Shown here piece after piece: positions 8,481 to 17,682 of a stretch of 64,000 nucleotides of DNA. The DNA is from Mesorhizobium waimense. Its GTDB lineage: Bacteria; Pseudomonadota; Alphaproteobacteria; Rhizobiales; Rhizobiaceae. Below the pieces are notes generated by a model. The model saw nothing but the letters and a program-made list of their open reading frames with translations, had not been told where the DNA came from and made no database searches. Both the position numbers and the translations under genes were made by a program. Location: the NCBI RefSeq assembly GCF_003601975.1, contig NZ_QZWZ01000014.1:113921-177920 (forward strand). The letters are read 5' to 3'. Each line of letters begins with the position of its first letter. The first letter of the stretch is position 1.

Positions 8481-10277
8481 ATGACAATGCATCGTTACCG
8501 CAGCCACACCTGTGCCCAATTGAGAAAGAGCGACGTCGGCACGCCCGTTCGCCTGTCGGGCTGGGTGCATCGCGTGCGCGACCATGGCGGCCTGCTGTTC
8601 ATCGACCTGCGCGACCATTACGGCGTGACCCAGATCGTCGCCGATCCGGATTCGCCTGCCTTCAAGATCGCCGAGACCGTGCGCGGCGAGTGGGTGATCC
8701 GCGTCGACGGCGAGGTCAAGGCGCGGCTGCCCGAGACAACCAATGCCAATCTGCCGACTGGCGAGATCGAGATTTTCGCCCGCGAGATCGAGGTGCTGTC
8801 GGCGGCGAAGGAACTGCCGCTGCCGGTGTTCGGCGAGCCTGACTATCCCGAGGACATCCGCCTCAAATACCGCTTCCTCGACCTGCGCCGCGAGACGCTG
8901 CACAGGAACATCGTGGCCCGCACGAAGATCATCGCCGAAATGCGCAAGCGCATGGGCGAGGTCGGTTTCACCGAATTCTCGACGCCGATCCTGACTGCGT
9001 CGTCGCCCGAGGGCGCGCGCGATTTCCTGGTGCCATCGCGCATCCATCCCGGCACCTTCTACGCGCTGCCGCAGGCGCCGCAGCAATACAAGCAGCTCAT
9101 CATGGTGTCGGGCTTCGACCGCTATTTCCAGATCGCGCCCTGCTTCCGCGACGAGGACCCGCGCGCCGACCGTCTGCCGGGCGAATTCTACCAGCTGGAC
9201 CTGGAGATGAGCTTCGTCGAACAGGACGATGTGCTCAGCACGATGGAGCCCGTCCTCCGCGCAGTCTTCGAGACCTTCACCAACGGCAAGCCGGTGACGC
9301 AGAAATTCCAGCGCATTCCCTATGATGTCTCCATGCGCAAATATGGCACCGACAAGCCGGATTTGCGCAATCCGATCGAGATGCAGGCGGTCTCCGACCA
9401 TTTTCGCGAGTCCGGCTTCAAGGTGTTCGCCAACATCCTCGCCAACGATCCGAAGGCCGAGATCTGGGCCATTCCAGCCAAGACGGGCGGCTCACGCGCT
9501 TTCTGCGACCGCATGAACTCATGGGCACAAGGCGAGGGCCAGCCGGGGCTGGGCTACATCTTCTGGCGCAAGGAGGGCGAGAAGCTCGAAGGTGCCGGAC
9601 CTCTGGCCAAGAACATCGGCGAGGAGCGCACCGAGGCGGTCCGCCTCCAACTTGGCCTTGCCGATGGCGACGCCGCCTTCTTCGTTGCCGGCGATCCGAA
9701 GAAGTTCGTGTCCTTCGCGGGTGCTGCACGCACGCGCGCCGGCGAGGAATTGAACCTCGTCGACCGCGAGCGCTTCGAGCTGTGCTGGATCGTGGACTTC
9801 CCGTTCTTCGAATGGAACGAGGAGGAGAAGAAGATCGACTTCGCCCACAACCCGTTTTCGATGCCGCAGGGTGGCATCGACGCGCTCAACGGCGAGGATC
9901 TGCTCGGCATCAAGGCGTACCAGTACGACATGGTCTGCAACGGCTTCGAGATCGCCTCGGGCGGCATTCGCAACCATCTGCCGGAAACCATGGTCAAGGC
10001 CTTCGAGACGGTAGGGCTCGACCGTGCAACGGTCGAGGAGCGCTTCGGCGGCCTCTACCGCGCCTTCCAGTACGGCGCGCCGCCGCATGGCGGCATGGCG
10101 GCCGGCATCGACCGCGTCGTCATGCTTTTGGTCGGGGCCAAGAACCTGCGCGAAGTCACCATGTTCCCGATGAACCAGCAGGCCTACGACCTGCTGATGA
10201 ACGCGCCCTCGGAAGCCACTCCGCAGCAGCTCCGCGAATTGGCACTGCGCGTTGCGCCCACCAAGAAGGACGCCTGA
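8481..10277 (+). CDS. aspS: aspartate--tRNA ligase (class II)
   Basis: Charges tRNA-Asp in translation. The 598-residue protein has the bacterial-type order: N-terminal OB fold (GWVHRVRDHGGLLFIDLRDHYG), class II motif 1, motif 2 (FRDEDPRADRLPGEFYQLD), the large insertion typical of bacterial AspRS, and motif 3 at GGMAAGIDRVVML. Two ATGs at 8481 and 8487 are plausible; the family usually starts MHRYR, so 8487 is equally likely. It is followed by a large nested palindrome that probably ends transcription. Whether it also acts on tRNA-Asn depends on gatCAB, not seen here. Confidence 0.96.
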   Translation: MTMHRYRSHTCAQLRKSDVGTPVRLSGWVHRVRDHGGLLFIDLRDHYGVTQIVADPDSPAFKIAETVRGEWVIRVDGEVKARLPETTNANLPTGEIEIFAREIEVLSAAKELPLPVFGEPDYPEDIRLKYRFLDLRRETLHRNIVARTKIIAEMRKRMGEVGFTEFSTPILTASSPEGARDFLVPSRIHPGTFYALPQAPQQYKQLIMVSGFDRYFQIAPCFRDEDPRADRLPGEFYQLDLEMSFVEQDDVLSTMEPVLRAVFETFTNGKPVTQKFQRIPYDVSMRKYGTDKPDLRNPIEMQAVSDHFRESGFKVFANILANDPKAEIWAIPAKTGGSRAFCDRMNSWAQGEGQPGLGYIFWRKEGEKLEGAGPLAKNIGEERTEAVRLQLGLADGDAAFFVAGDPKKFVSFAGAARTRAGEELNLVDRERFELCWIVDFPFFEWNEEEKKIDFAHNPFSMPQGGIDALNGEDLLGIKAYQYDMVCNGFEIASGGIRNHLPETMVKAFETVGLDRATVEERFGGLYRAFQYGAPPHGGMAAGIDRVVMLLVGAKNLREVTMFPMNQQAYDLLMNAPSEATPQQLRELALRVAPTKKDA

Positions 10278-10341
10278 TTCCTTTTTCGACCGGCACCTTA
10301 AAAACGGCCGGAACCGATTCTTTCGATTCGACAATCCAACA

Positions 10342-10419
10342 AAAAAGCCCGGATCGTGAACTGACCCCCGAAGGTTGTGTCCAACTTTCGGGGGTCAGTT
10401 CATCGCTGCCGGGCTTTTT
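10342..10419. terminator. nested palindrome, bidirectional terminator
   Basis: Outer arms AAAAAGCCCGG (10342-10352) and CCGGGCTTTTT (10409-10419) form a classical bidirectional terminator between the convergent aspS and the minus-strand secreted-protein gene. Inside lies a second, 20-bp arm starting TGAACTGACCCCCG (10357-10376), which pairs with 10383-10402 with a single mismatch around a 6-nt loop. The inner palindrome looks like an insertion into an older terminator loop. Confidence 0.8.
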
Positions 10420-10440
10420 CATCTCGTGAGACGGTCTCGA

Positions 10441-11628
10441 TCAGTCTTCGTTCGCCTTGACCTTGACGCCCAGCGTCTTGGGCAGGTCAAGCGGGTTGGA
10501 CATCGCGCCCGCCATGATCAGCGCGAACGGCACCGAGGCAGGCGGCTCGGCCGAAATCTCGAGGCTCTTCGGATCGTCCAGATACTTGCTGACCGCGGCC
10601 GTCACTTCGGCCGTCAGCTCCGGATTGTTGAGCTGCGCCATGCCGAACGGCACGATCGCCTTGGCCTGGTTGGCAATGTCCTTGGCCGACATGCCTTGCT
10701 GCTTGCCAACATACTCCAGCACCTTGCCGGTCAGCGAATCGTCATCGAAGCGGATCGAGGCGCCGTTGAAGGAGAGCTGCTGCATCAGGCCGAGCATGGC
10801 CATGCCTTGCGCCGAATTGTCGGCGCCTTCGGGCTGCGCCGCCATCTTCTTCTGCATCTCCTGCACCGACTTGACGAAATCGAGTGTGTAGCCGCCGAGA
10901 TCGAAGGTCATGCCGAACTTGCCGGCATTGTCGACCGCGATGTCGTACTTCGACAGTTCCATCTTGCCGTCCGAAGGCTGCCAGATGCCGGCCACGTCGA
11001 TATTGCCGGTGATGTTCTGGTAGCCGAGTGCGTCGATGACCTCCTTCGACTTCGGATCCTCGACGAGGGTCAGGTCGGCATTGAACTTTTCCGTCGTGCC
11101 GGTGAATTCCATCGCCTTGCCGTCGGCGGGCGGCGTGATCTCGATGGCGAGGCCGTCCATCGAGAAGGCGGTCTTGTCGGCGACCTTGACCGTCATGTTG
11201 GCGAGTTCGGCCGTTTCGTACATCAGCATCGAGCCCGTCGGCCCGGTTGCGCCATCGGCCGGAACCGTCATGTCATGGATGACGAAGGGGCTGAGATCGA
11301 GCGTGATGCCGTCCTGGGTACGCTGGAACGCCGAGGTCGACACGGTTGCGATGTCATACCCGCCATTGGCCTCGGTCACACCCTCGAGCTTGACGTCACC
11401 GATCGGCAGCGCCTCTTTCTCGGCCGCCGGTTTCACCGACACGCCCTGCAGGACCATGCTGGTGGCGTCGCCGGTTACCCCGGTCCAGGAAATGTCGACG
11501 CCCTGAGCGGCAAGCGTCGCCTTGAGCCGGTCAGCGACGGCAGTGTCCTGCGCGAAAGCGGCATTCAGCGGCAGCGTCAGCAAAAAGGTCGAAAATGCGA
11601 GTTTGCGGAATGAGTGTTGGATTGTCAT
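10441..11628 (-). CDS. secreted protein of unknown function
   Basis: 395 residues with a clear Sec signal peptide: basic start, hydrophobic core LAFSTFLLTLPLNAAFA and a likely cut after AFA at about residue 26. The mature part is a long, repetitive beta-rich stretch (for example IGDVKLEGVTEANGGYDIATV and repeated NITGNIDVAG-like strands), suggesting an extended periplasmic protein, somewhat like AsmA-type or DUF945/DUF2125-type proteins, but I do not recognise the family with certainty. It is monocistronic and convergent with aspS. No cysteines or transmembrane segments follow the signal. Confidence 0.85.
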   Translation of the reverse strand: MTIQHSFRKLAFSTFLLTLPLNAAFAQDTAVADRLKATLAAQGVDISWTGVTGDATSMVLQGVSVKPAAEKEALPIGDVKLEGVTEANGGYDIATVSTSAFQRTQDGITLDLSPFVIHDMTVPADGATGPTGSMLMYETAELANMTVKVADKTAFSMDGLAIEITPPADGKAMEFTGTTEKFNADLTLVEDPKSKEVIDALGYQNITGNIDVAGIWQPSDGKMELSKYDIAVDNAGKFGMTFDLGGYTLDFVKSVQEMQKKMAAQPEGADNSAQGMAMLGLMQQLSFNGASIRFDDDSLTGKVLEYVGKQQGMSAKDIANQAKAIVPFGMAQLNNPELTAEVTAAVSKYLDDPKSLEISAEPPASVPFALIMAGAMSNPLDLPKTLGVKVKANED

Positions 11629-12064
11629 TGCAAGTCCCCTGAGATGTCCTGAAAAATTGTCTTCATCGGTTACGCCATCACCATTCTGAGACGAACTGGA
11701 CGGGATAAAGGCGTTGTCGGACAGAATGGTCGAAAATCACGGCGAAAGGCAAACCCCGATCCTCGGTCTTTGCGTGGTGCGGTGAATTTGTCATGAAGAT
11801 CGGATTTCCATGCGTCATCGCGTCATGCCTTAGACAGGGCTTGTAACAGATTGATGTTGGCCGGTGCCGGCACCGCTTCCGATGCTGTTGCACATAGACG
11901 TGGCCGCGCCGGCAATTCCGTGAAGTCCATCACACCCCTGTGGAGGATTTGACGTGCCGCCGCCGCCCGGGCTTCGCCCCTAATTGCCGCCCCAAGGCCT
12001 TACGAAGTGCGGATTCCCACACCCGCGTCTTGCCGCGAATCACCCGCTCGGCTAGTGCAGCCCC
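11629..12064. other. 436-bp intergenic region before parC
   Basis: No gene is supported. It contains the divergent promoters of the secreted-protein gene and parC. A perfect 12-bp palindrome GGTGCCGGCACC lies at 11863-11874. A short 71-codon minus-strand frame (11678-11893) has no protein-like features. A small RNA cannot be excluded but no T-rich terminator was seen. Confidence 0.4.
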
Positions 12065-14317
12065 ATGGGAAAAAGGCTTTTGCCGCCTCAAGATGGCGGC
12101 GGTGACCACGTCGAACCGGTCGATCTGAAGAAGGCGCTGGAAGAGCGCTATCTCGCTTATGCGCTGTCGACCATCATGCATCGGGCGTTGCCGGACGTGC
12201 GCGACGGGCTGAAACCCGTGCACCGCCGCATCATGCATGCCATGCGGCTGCTCAGGCTCAATCCCGACCAGGGGTTCGCCAAATGCGCCCGTATCGTCGG
12301 CGAGGTGATGGGCAAGTTCCACCCGCATGGCGACCAGTCGATCTATGACGCACTGGTCAGGTTGGCGCAGGATTTCTCGATGCGCTATCCGCTGGTCGAC
12401 GGGCAGGGCAATTTCGGCAATATCGACGGCGATAACGCCGCCGCCATGCGTTACACCGAAGCGCGCATGACCGATGTGGCGACCGAGCTGCTCGCCGGCA
12501 TCACCGAGGACGCAGTCGACTACCGGCCAACCTACAACGAGGAGGACGAAGAGCCGGTCGTGCTGCCCGGCGCCTTCCCGAACCTGCTGGCCAACGGCTC
12601 GTCCGGCATTGCGGTCGGCATGGCGACCTCGATCCCACCGCACAACGCCGCCGAGCTTTGCGACGCCGCACTGCATCTGATCGAGCATCCGGACGCGCCG
12701 GTGACGGCGCTGATGGATTTCGTCCAGGGGCCGGATTTCCCGACCGGCGGCATCATCGTCGACAGTCGCGCCTCGATCCTCGAAGCCTACGAGACCGGCC
12801 GCGGCGGTTTTCGCGTTCGGGCGAAATGGAGCCAGGAGGACCAGGGCAGGGGCACCTGGAGCATCGTCGTCACCGAAATCCCCTATGGCGTCCAGAAGGC
12901 CCGGCTGATCGAGAAGATCGCCGAGCTTCTGATGGCGCGCAAATTGCCGCTGCTGGAGGATATTCGCGACGAGAGTGCCGAGGACATCCGCGTCGTGCTG
13001 GTGCCGAAGAGCCGTTCGGTCGATCCGGGCATATTGATGGAATCCCTGTTCAAGCTGACCGAGCTCGAAAGCCGCTTCCCGCTCAACATGAACGTTCTGT
13101 CGCGCGGCAAGGTGCCGAACGTGCTGTCGCTGAAGGGCGTGCTCAAGGAGTGGCTGGAGCATCGCCGCGACGTGCTCATCCGCCGCTCGAAGCATCGGCT
13201 GGGCGAGATCGAAAGGCGGCTGGAAATCCTCGCCGGCTATTTGATCGCCTATCTCAACATCGACGAGGTGATCAGGATCATCCGCGAGGAGGATGAGCCC
13301 AAGCAGGTGATGATGGCCCGCTGGTCGTTCACCGACACCCAGGCCGAAGCCATCCTCAACATGCGCCTGCGCGCCTTGCGCAAGCTGGAGGAGATCGAGA
13401 TCCGCAAGGAATTCGACGGCCTCACCGCCGAGAAGAAGCAGATCGAAGCACTGCTGGCGTCGAACGCCAAGCAATGGGCGATGATCAAGTGGGAAGTCAC
13501 CAGCATTCGCGACAAGTTCGGACCGGAGACCGAACTCGGCAAGCGCCGGACCCAGTTCGCCGATGCGCCCGAGCATGACCTGACCGACATCGCGCATGCC
13601 ATGATCGAGCGCGAGCCGGTCACCGTGGTCGTCTCGGAAAAGGGCTGGCTGCGGGCGATGAAAGGTCATCTGAGCGACCACTCGACGCTCACCTTCAAGG
13701 AGGGCGACAGCCTCAAGCTCGCCTTCCATGCCCAGACCACGGACAAGATCCTGGTCTTCACCACCGGCGGCAAGTTCTACACGATCGGTGCCGACCGGCT
13801 GCCTGGCGGGCGCGGCCATGGCGAACCGATCCGCATCATTGTCGACATGGACAACGACCAGGACATCGTCACAGCCTTCATCCACGATCCCAAGCGCAAG
13901 CTGCTTCTGGTGTCCTACGACGCCAACGGCTTTGTCGTGCCGGAGGAGGAGGTCGTCGCCAACACCCGCAAGGGCAAGCAGGTGATGAACGTCAAGGCGC
14001 CGGACGAAGCCAAGCGCTGCCTGCCGGTCACCGGCGACCATCTCGCCATCGTCGGCGAGAACCGCAAGATGCTGGTCTTCCCGCTGGCCGAGATCCCGGA
14101 AATGGGCCGCGGCAAGGGCGTTCGCCTGCAGAAATACAAGGACGGCGGCGTTCTAGACCTGAAAACCTTCACACTCGAAAGCGGCCTGTCCTGGCAGGAT
14201 TCGGCCGACCGCACCTTCATCAAGTCGCGCGAGGAACTGGTGGAGTGGATCGGCTCGCGCGCCTCCGCCGGCCGCATGGTGCCGAAGGGATTCCCGAGGA
14301 CTGGCAAGTTCGGGTAA
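12065..14317 (+). CDS. parC: DNA topoisomerase IV subunit A
   Basis: Breaks and rejoins DNA to unlink daughter chromosomes together with ParE. The 750 residues begin MGKRLLPPQDGGGDHVEPVDLKKAL-like sequence followed by the conserved YLAYALSTIMHRALPDVRDGLKPVHRRI; the active-site Tyr is in AAAMRYTEARM (about residue 128). The quinolone-resistance region FHPHGDQSIYDALVR carries D/S-type residues as in sensitive proteins. The C-terminal beta-pinwheel (LVFTTGGKFYTI, RKLLLVSYDANGFV) is the short ParC type, and the GyrA-box is not evident. The TAA stop is immediately followed by an inverted-repeat element. Confidence 0.95.
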   Translation: MGKRLLPPQDGGGDHVEPVDLKKALEERYLAYALSTIMHRALPDVRDGLKPVHRRIMHAMRLLRLNPDQGFAKCARIVGEVMGKFHPHGDQSIYDALVRLAQDFSMRYPLVDGQGNFGNIDGDNAAAMRYTEARMTDVATELLAGITEDAVDYRPTYNEEDEEPVVLPGAFPNLLANGSSGIAVGMATSIPPHNAAELCDAALHLIEHPDAPVTALMDFVQGPDFPTGGIIVDSRASILEAYETGRGGFRVRAKWSQEDQGRGTWSIVVTEIPYGVQKARLIEKIAELLMARKLPLLEDIRDESAEDIRVVLVPKSRSVDPGILMESLFKLTELESRFPLNMNVLSRGKVPNVLSLKGVLKEWLEHRRDVLIRRSKHRLGEIERRLEILAGYLIAYLNIDEVIRIIREEDEPKQVMMARWSFTDTQAEAILNMRLRALRKLEEIEIRKEFDGLTAEKKQIEALLASNAKQWAMIKWEVTSIRDKFGPETELGKRRTQFADAPEHDLTDIAHAMIEREPVTVVVSEKGWLRAMKGHLSDHSTLTFKEGDSLKLAFHAQTTDKILVFTTGGKFYTIGADRLPGGRGHGEPIRIIVDMDNDQDIVTAFIHDPKRKLLLVSYDANGFVVPEEEVVANTRKGKQVMNVKAPDEAKRCLPVTGDHLAIVGENRKMLVFPLAEIPEMGRGKGVRLQKYKDGGVLDLKTFTLESGLSWQDSADRTFIKSREELVEWIGSRASAGRMVPKGFPRTGKFG

Positions 14318-14466
14318 TCCCCCCTCGAGGGGGAGATGTCGCCGAAGGCGACACAGGGGGGTCGGTACGTCCTGACGCGACCTCCTTAGCGCGGACAGAC
14401 GAGGCTGGCGCTCGACGCGCGGCGACCCCCTCTGGCCTGCCGGCCATCTCCCCCTCGAGGGGGAGT
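14318..14466. repeat. rhizobial inverted-repeat element
   Basis: Two arms of about 42 bp face each other: both outer ends carry CCCCTCGAGGGGGAGAT and then diverge (GTCGCCGAAGGCGAC on the left versus a GGCCGGCAGGCC variant on the right) before a shared G-rich AGGGGGTCG part. About 60 bp of spacer lies between. The element touches the parC stop codon. I recognise the unit as a dispersed extragenic repeat common in Mesorhizobium from general knowledge. It carries no gene. Confidence 0.75.
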
Positions 14467-14514
14467 TCCCTAATCATTTGGACTATCGTCACGATTGCTG
14501 CACTATCATGGTGC

Positions 14515-15768
14515 ATGATTATTGTCGGACGGGGAGAGGCACAGGGTTTGAAGCGGTCTGAGATCCAGAAACCGGAGCGGCAGCAGCGCCTGTTCGGACT
14601 GTCGGCGCCGGTGAGATCCGCCGTCATTCCGCCGCTGTCGGCGGCGCGCTGGCTTTTGGTGCTGATTGTCGCCGCCGGCGTCTACTTCTTCCACGGTTTC
14701 CTGTTTCCGGTGCTGGCAGCACTGGTCATCGCCTTCGCCAGTTGGCCGCTCTACCGGCGGCTGCTTGCCGCCGTCGGCGACAACCGTACCATCGCCGCGA
14801 CTTTCGCGATCCTGTTTATCCTGACCTTCCTGGTGGTGCCGATCGCGCTCGCCGGCACCTACGCCATCAACGAGGTCCGCGAATGGGTCGCCTGGGCGAT
14901 CGAGACCAACCGGCACGGTGCGGTGACACCGCATTGGATCGCCACAATGCCAATCGTCGGCGAGTGGCTGAACGAGCAATGGACGACCAATTTTGGCCAT
15001 CCCGGCGGCATCGGCGAACTGATCCAACTGGTCAGCGGCGCCAACATCGGTAGCATCTATCGTGGCGTGCTGGCGGCCGGCGGCAGTGCCTTCGGCCTGT
15101 TGCTGACGCTGCTGTTCATGATGATCGCGCTGTTCTTCGCCTATCGCGATGGCGAGCATTTCGCCGGCCAGGTCGACCGCCTCGGCGAGCGCATCCTGCC
15201 GATGAGATGGGAGCGGATTTCGCGGGTTGTGCCGGCGACGATCTCCTCGACCGTGACCGGCATGACCATCATCGCCATCGGCGAGGGACTGGTGCTGGGC
15301 ATCGCCTACTGGCTGGCCGGCGTGCCGTCGCCGGTGACGCTCGGCGCCTTGACCGGCGTTATGGCACTGATCCCCGGCGGCGCACCGCTGTCCTTCACGC
15401 TTGTCTCGATCTATCTCGCCGCCAGCGGCTCGCCGGTGGCGGGGTTCGCGCTGTTCATCTGGGGCGCGGTCGAACTCTTCATCGTCGACAAGACGCTGCG
15501 CCCGAAGCTGGTCGGCGGGCCGATCAAGCTACCCTTCCTGCCGACCTTTTTCGGCCTGATCGGCGGCGTCAAGACGATGGGCTTCCTCGGCCTGTTCATC
15601 GGTCCGGTGCTGATGGCGCTGCTGGTCGCGATCTGGCGCGAATGGCTGCGCGAGGTCGAGCTGATGGACGAGGCCGCTCCTGCCGCGCCAGAGGAACTGG
15701 ACGATCATCCGCCGCAGATCGAGATCGCCGCCGAGCACGGCGTGCCGAAAAAGAGTCAAGCCGGGTGA
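14515..15768 (+). CDS. AI-2E family transporter (TqsA/PerM-like)
   Basis: About 417 residues. Eight or so hydrophobic segments, the paired helix start WLLVLIVAAGVYFFHGFLFPVLAALVIAFASWPLY, and the late signature LTGVMALIPGGAPLSFTLVSIYL followed by KLVGGPIKLPFLPTFFGLIGG are typical of the AI-2E/UPF0118 permease family, whose members export varied small molecules or act as Na+/H+ antiporters. The ATG at 14515 lies just after the inverted-repeat element; earlier in-frame codons translate the repeat and were rejected. The 3' end overlaps the convergent EamA gene by 13 bp. Confidence 0.88.
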   Translation: MIIVGRGEAQGLKRSEIQKPERQQRLFGLSAPVRSAVIPPLSAARWLLVLIVAAGVYFFHGFLFPVLAALVIAFASWPLYRRLLAAVGDNRTIAATFAILFILTFLVVPIALAGTYAINEVREWVAWAIETNRHGAVTPHWIATMPIVGEWLNEQWTTNFGHPGGIGELIQLVSGANIGSIYRGVLAAGGSAFGLLLTLLFMMIALFFAYRDGEHFAGQVDRLGERILPMRWERISRVVPATISSTVTGMTIIAIGEGLVLGIAYWLAGVPSPVTLGALTGVMALIPGGAPLSFTLVSIYLAASGSPVAGFALFIWGAVELFIVDKTLRPKLVGGPIKLPFLPTFFGLIGGVKTMGFLGLFIGPVLMALLVAIWREWLREVELMDEAAPAAPEELDDHPPQIEIAAEHGVPKKSQAG

Positions 15769-16652
15769 CTGACGGCGAGCGCGGCGCGGCGCTTGCGTCC
15801 TTCATGCAGCTGCCACAGTGAGTGGGCGACCAGCGCGGCGATCAGGATGATGCCGCCGATCAGGCTGTTGCGCGACGGTGTTTCCGCAAAGATCATCCAC
15901 ACCCAGACCGGCGCCAGCACGGTTTCCAGCAGATAGAACATCGCCACCTCCGGTCCCGAAATGTATTTCGGTCCGTTGGCAAGGCAGAAGAACGAGATCG
16001 GCATGACCACGGCGCCGTTGAAGATGATCCACCATGGCGCGTTGACGTGAAAGCCTTCGCCCGAGACCATGAAAGCGGAAACCGCCAGGGGTAGGACGAC
16101 GCCGACAAGCGAAGTGAAGCCCATGTCCTTGCCGCTGGCGCTCGAGATGGTGATGGCGAGAGCGACGAAGAAGGCCGAGCAGAGCGCCATGAAATCGCCG
16201 AACAGGTGCCCGGTGCCGACCGAACCGCCGACGATGATCAGCACGCCAAGGATCATGACCAGCATCGTCACGAGCGTCACCAGTCGCGGCCGCTCCCGCA
16301 GGAACAACCAGGACAAGAGCGCCGCGAACACGGTGCTGAAGGCGAGGATGAAGACCAGATTGGCGGTCGAGGTGTGGAAGACGGCGGTGATGAAGGTGAT
16401 GCCGGTCAGGCCGTAGCATATGGCGACTGCCAACCCTGACCAGCCCGGGATGAGCTGTGGCGCGTTCCTGCTCAGCGCACGCCAGACGGCCCAGACTACC
16501 AGAGCGGCGGCCAAGGTCGTGGCGTTGCGCAGCATCATGATGGTCCATGGGCTGCCGTCGGCGAGCCGGATCAGCGGGATGTCGACGGTAAGTGTCAGTC
16601 CGCCGATGGCGGTGATGAGGAGGCCCTTCTGATGATCGTGGTGGGATGACAT
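15756..16652 (-). CDS. EamA/DMT-family exporter
   Basis: About 298 residues with ten hydrophobic helices arranged as two EamA repeats (GLTLTVDIPLIRLADGSPWTIMMLRN and GDFMALCSAFFVALAITI...). The family exports metabolites and amino acids or imports nucleotide sugars; the substrate cannot be read from sequence. The ATG ending at 16652 (MSSHHDHQKG) was chosen over one 63 bp upstream because the hydrophobic part starts soon after. It is convergent with, and overlaps, the AI-2E-type gene. Confidence 0.88.
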   Translation of the reverse strand: MSSHHDHQKGLLITAIGGLTLTVDIPLIRLADGSPWTIMMLRNATTLAAALVVWAVWRALSRNAPQLIPGWSGLAVAICYGLTGITFITAVFHTSTANLVFILAFSTVFAALLSWLFLRERPRLVTLVTMLVMILGVLIIVGGSVGTGHLFGDFMALCSAFFVALAITISSASGKDMGFTSLVGVVLPLAVSAFMVSGEGFHVNAPWWIIFNGAVVMPISFFCLANGPKYISGPEVAMFYLLETVLAPVWVWMIFAETPSRNSLIGGIILIAALVAHSLWQLHEGRKRRAALAVSHPA

Positions 16653-16778
16653 GCCGGTCTCGCGATGAATGGGAGGCAGGCCGCAATATCGGCCCGTCAC
16701 CTGTCTTCCAGCCACGCGGCCGGAAGACCAGCGTCCTCCTCCTTGAAGCAGTTTAGGGATGAACGGCGGAAGAAAGGG

Positions 16779-17543
16779 TCAGCGCGAAACCGCTTCGTGG
16801 TCGTAGCGTTCCCAGCCCTTCGGACCGAGATGCTCCTGCGGCATGAAGCGCATCTTATAATTCATCTTGCGCGAGCCGTTGACCCAGTAACCGAGATAGA
16901 CATGGGGCAGCCCCATCGCCCTGGCCCGAGCGATGTGGTCGAGGATCATGAAGGTGCCCAGCGAGCGGTCCTCGAAATCAGGATTGAAGTAGGAATAGAC
17001 CATCGACAGGCCGTCGGCCATCTTGTCGGTGAGCGCCACCGCGATCAGCTCGCCCTGGCCCTTGCCGGTGATGAAGGTGTCGGGGCCGCGCCGCCGGTAT
17101 TCGATGATCTTCGTGTCGACATGCGTGTCCTCGACCATCATGGCGTAGTCCAGCACCGTCATGTCGGACATGCCGCCGCGGCGGTGCCGAGCGTCGAGAT
17201 AGGCGCGAAACAGCGAATACTGCTCGGTGGAGGGCTGCGCGTCGTGCATGGCGCCGATGAGATCGGCATTGTGCTGGATAACCCGCTTCATGTTGCGGCT
17301 GGCGGTAAATTCCTGCGCCAGGATGCGCACCGAAACACAGGCGCGGCAGGTTTCGCAGGCCGGCCTGTAGGCAATGTTCTGCGAGCGCCGGAAACCGCCT
17401 TGCGTCAGCAGGTCGTTCATCTCCGGCGCCTTGTCGCCGACCAGATGCGTGAACACCTTGCGCTCGAACTGGCCCTCGAGATACGGGCACGGCGACGGCG
17501 CGGTCAGGAAGAACTGCGGCGACTGGGTCGGGTGCTGCGTCAT
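16779..17543 (-). CDS. bpt: aspartate/glutamate leucyltransferase
   Basis: Transfers leucine from Leu-tRNA to proteins with N-terminal Asp or Glu, marking them for ClpAP/ClpS degradation (N-end rule). The 254-residue protein shows the ATE1-like family: N-terminal PCPYLEGQFERKVFTHL, the cysteine-bearing ACETCRACVSVRI (about residues 60-73), and the C-terminal YLGYWVNGSRKMNYKMRFMP with the acceptor-binding aromatic residues. The length is typical for Bpt. It lies upstream of, and on the same strand as, nothing closely spaced; likely a single gene. Confidence 0.93.
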   Translation of the reverse strand: MTQHPTQSPQFFLTAPSPCPYLEGQFERKVFTHLVGDKAPEMNDLLTQGGFRRSQNIAYRPACETCRACVSVRILAQEFTASRNMKRVIQHNADLIGAMHDAQPSTEQYSLFRAYLDARHRRGGMSDMTVLDYAMMVEDTHVDTKIIEYRRRGPDTFITGKGQGELIAVALTDKMADGLSMVYSYFNPDFEDRSLGTFMILDHIARARAMGLPHVYLGYWVNGSRKMNYKMRFMPQEHLGPKGWERYDHEAVSR

Positions 17544-17682
17544 AGAGTCTAGGAAACACTCCTGCGAATCGCCTTACCTTTGGCCCGGTCGGCGAAAAAT
17601 TCAACAGGATTGTGAGGCGTCGGCCGATCGAAAGCCTTCATATTTGCGCATAAGCGCCCGCGCAGCCCCTCGAAAACCTGTT

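Noticed and set aside
11678..11893. Small protein of 71 codons before parC
   Set aside because: His/Arg-rich, no ribosome site, no recognisable pattern.
11930..14041. 703-codon minus-strand open frame
   Set aside because: Lies fully antisense to parC, shows no motif and is rich in His, Asp and Arg as expected for a shadow frame.
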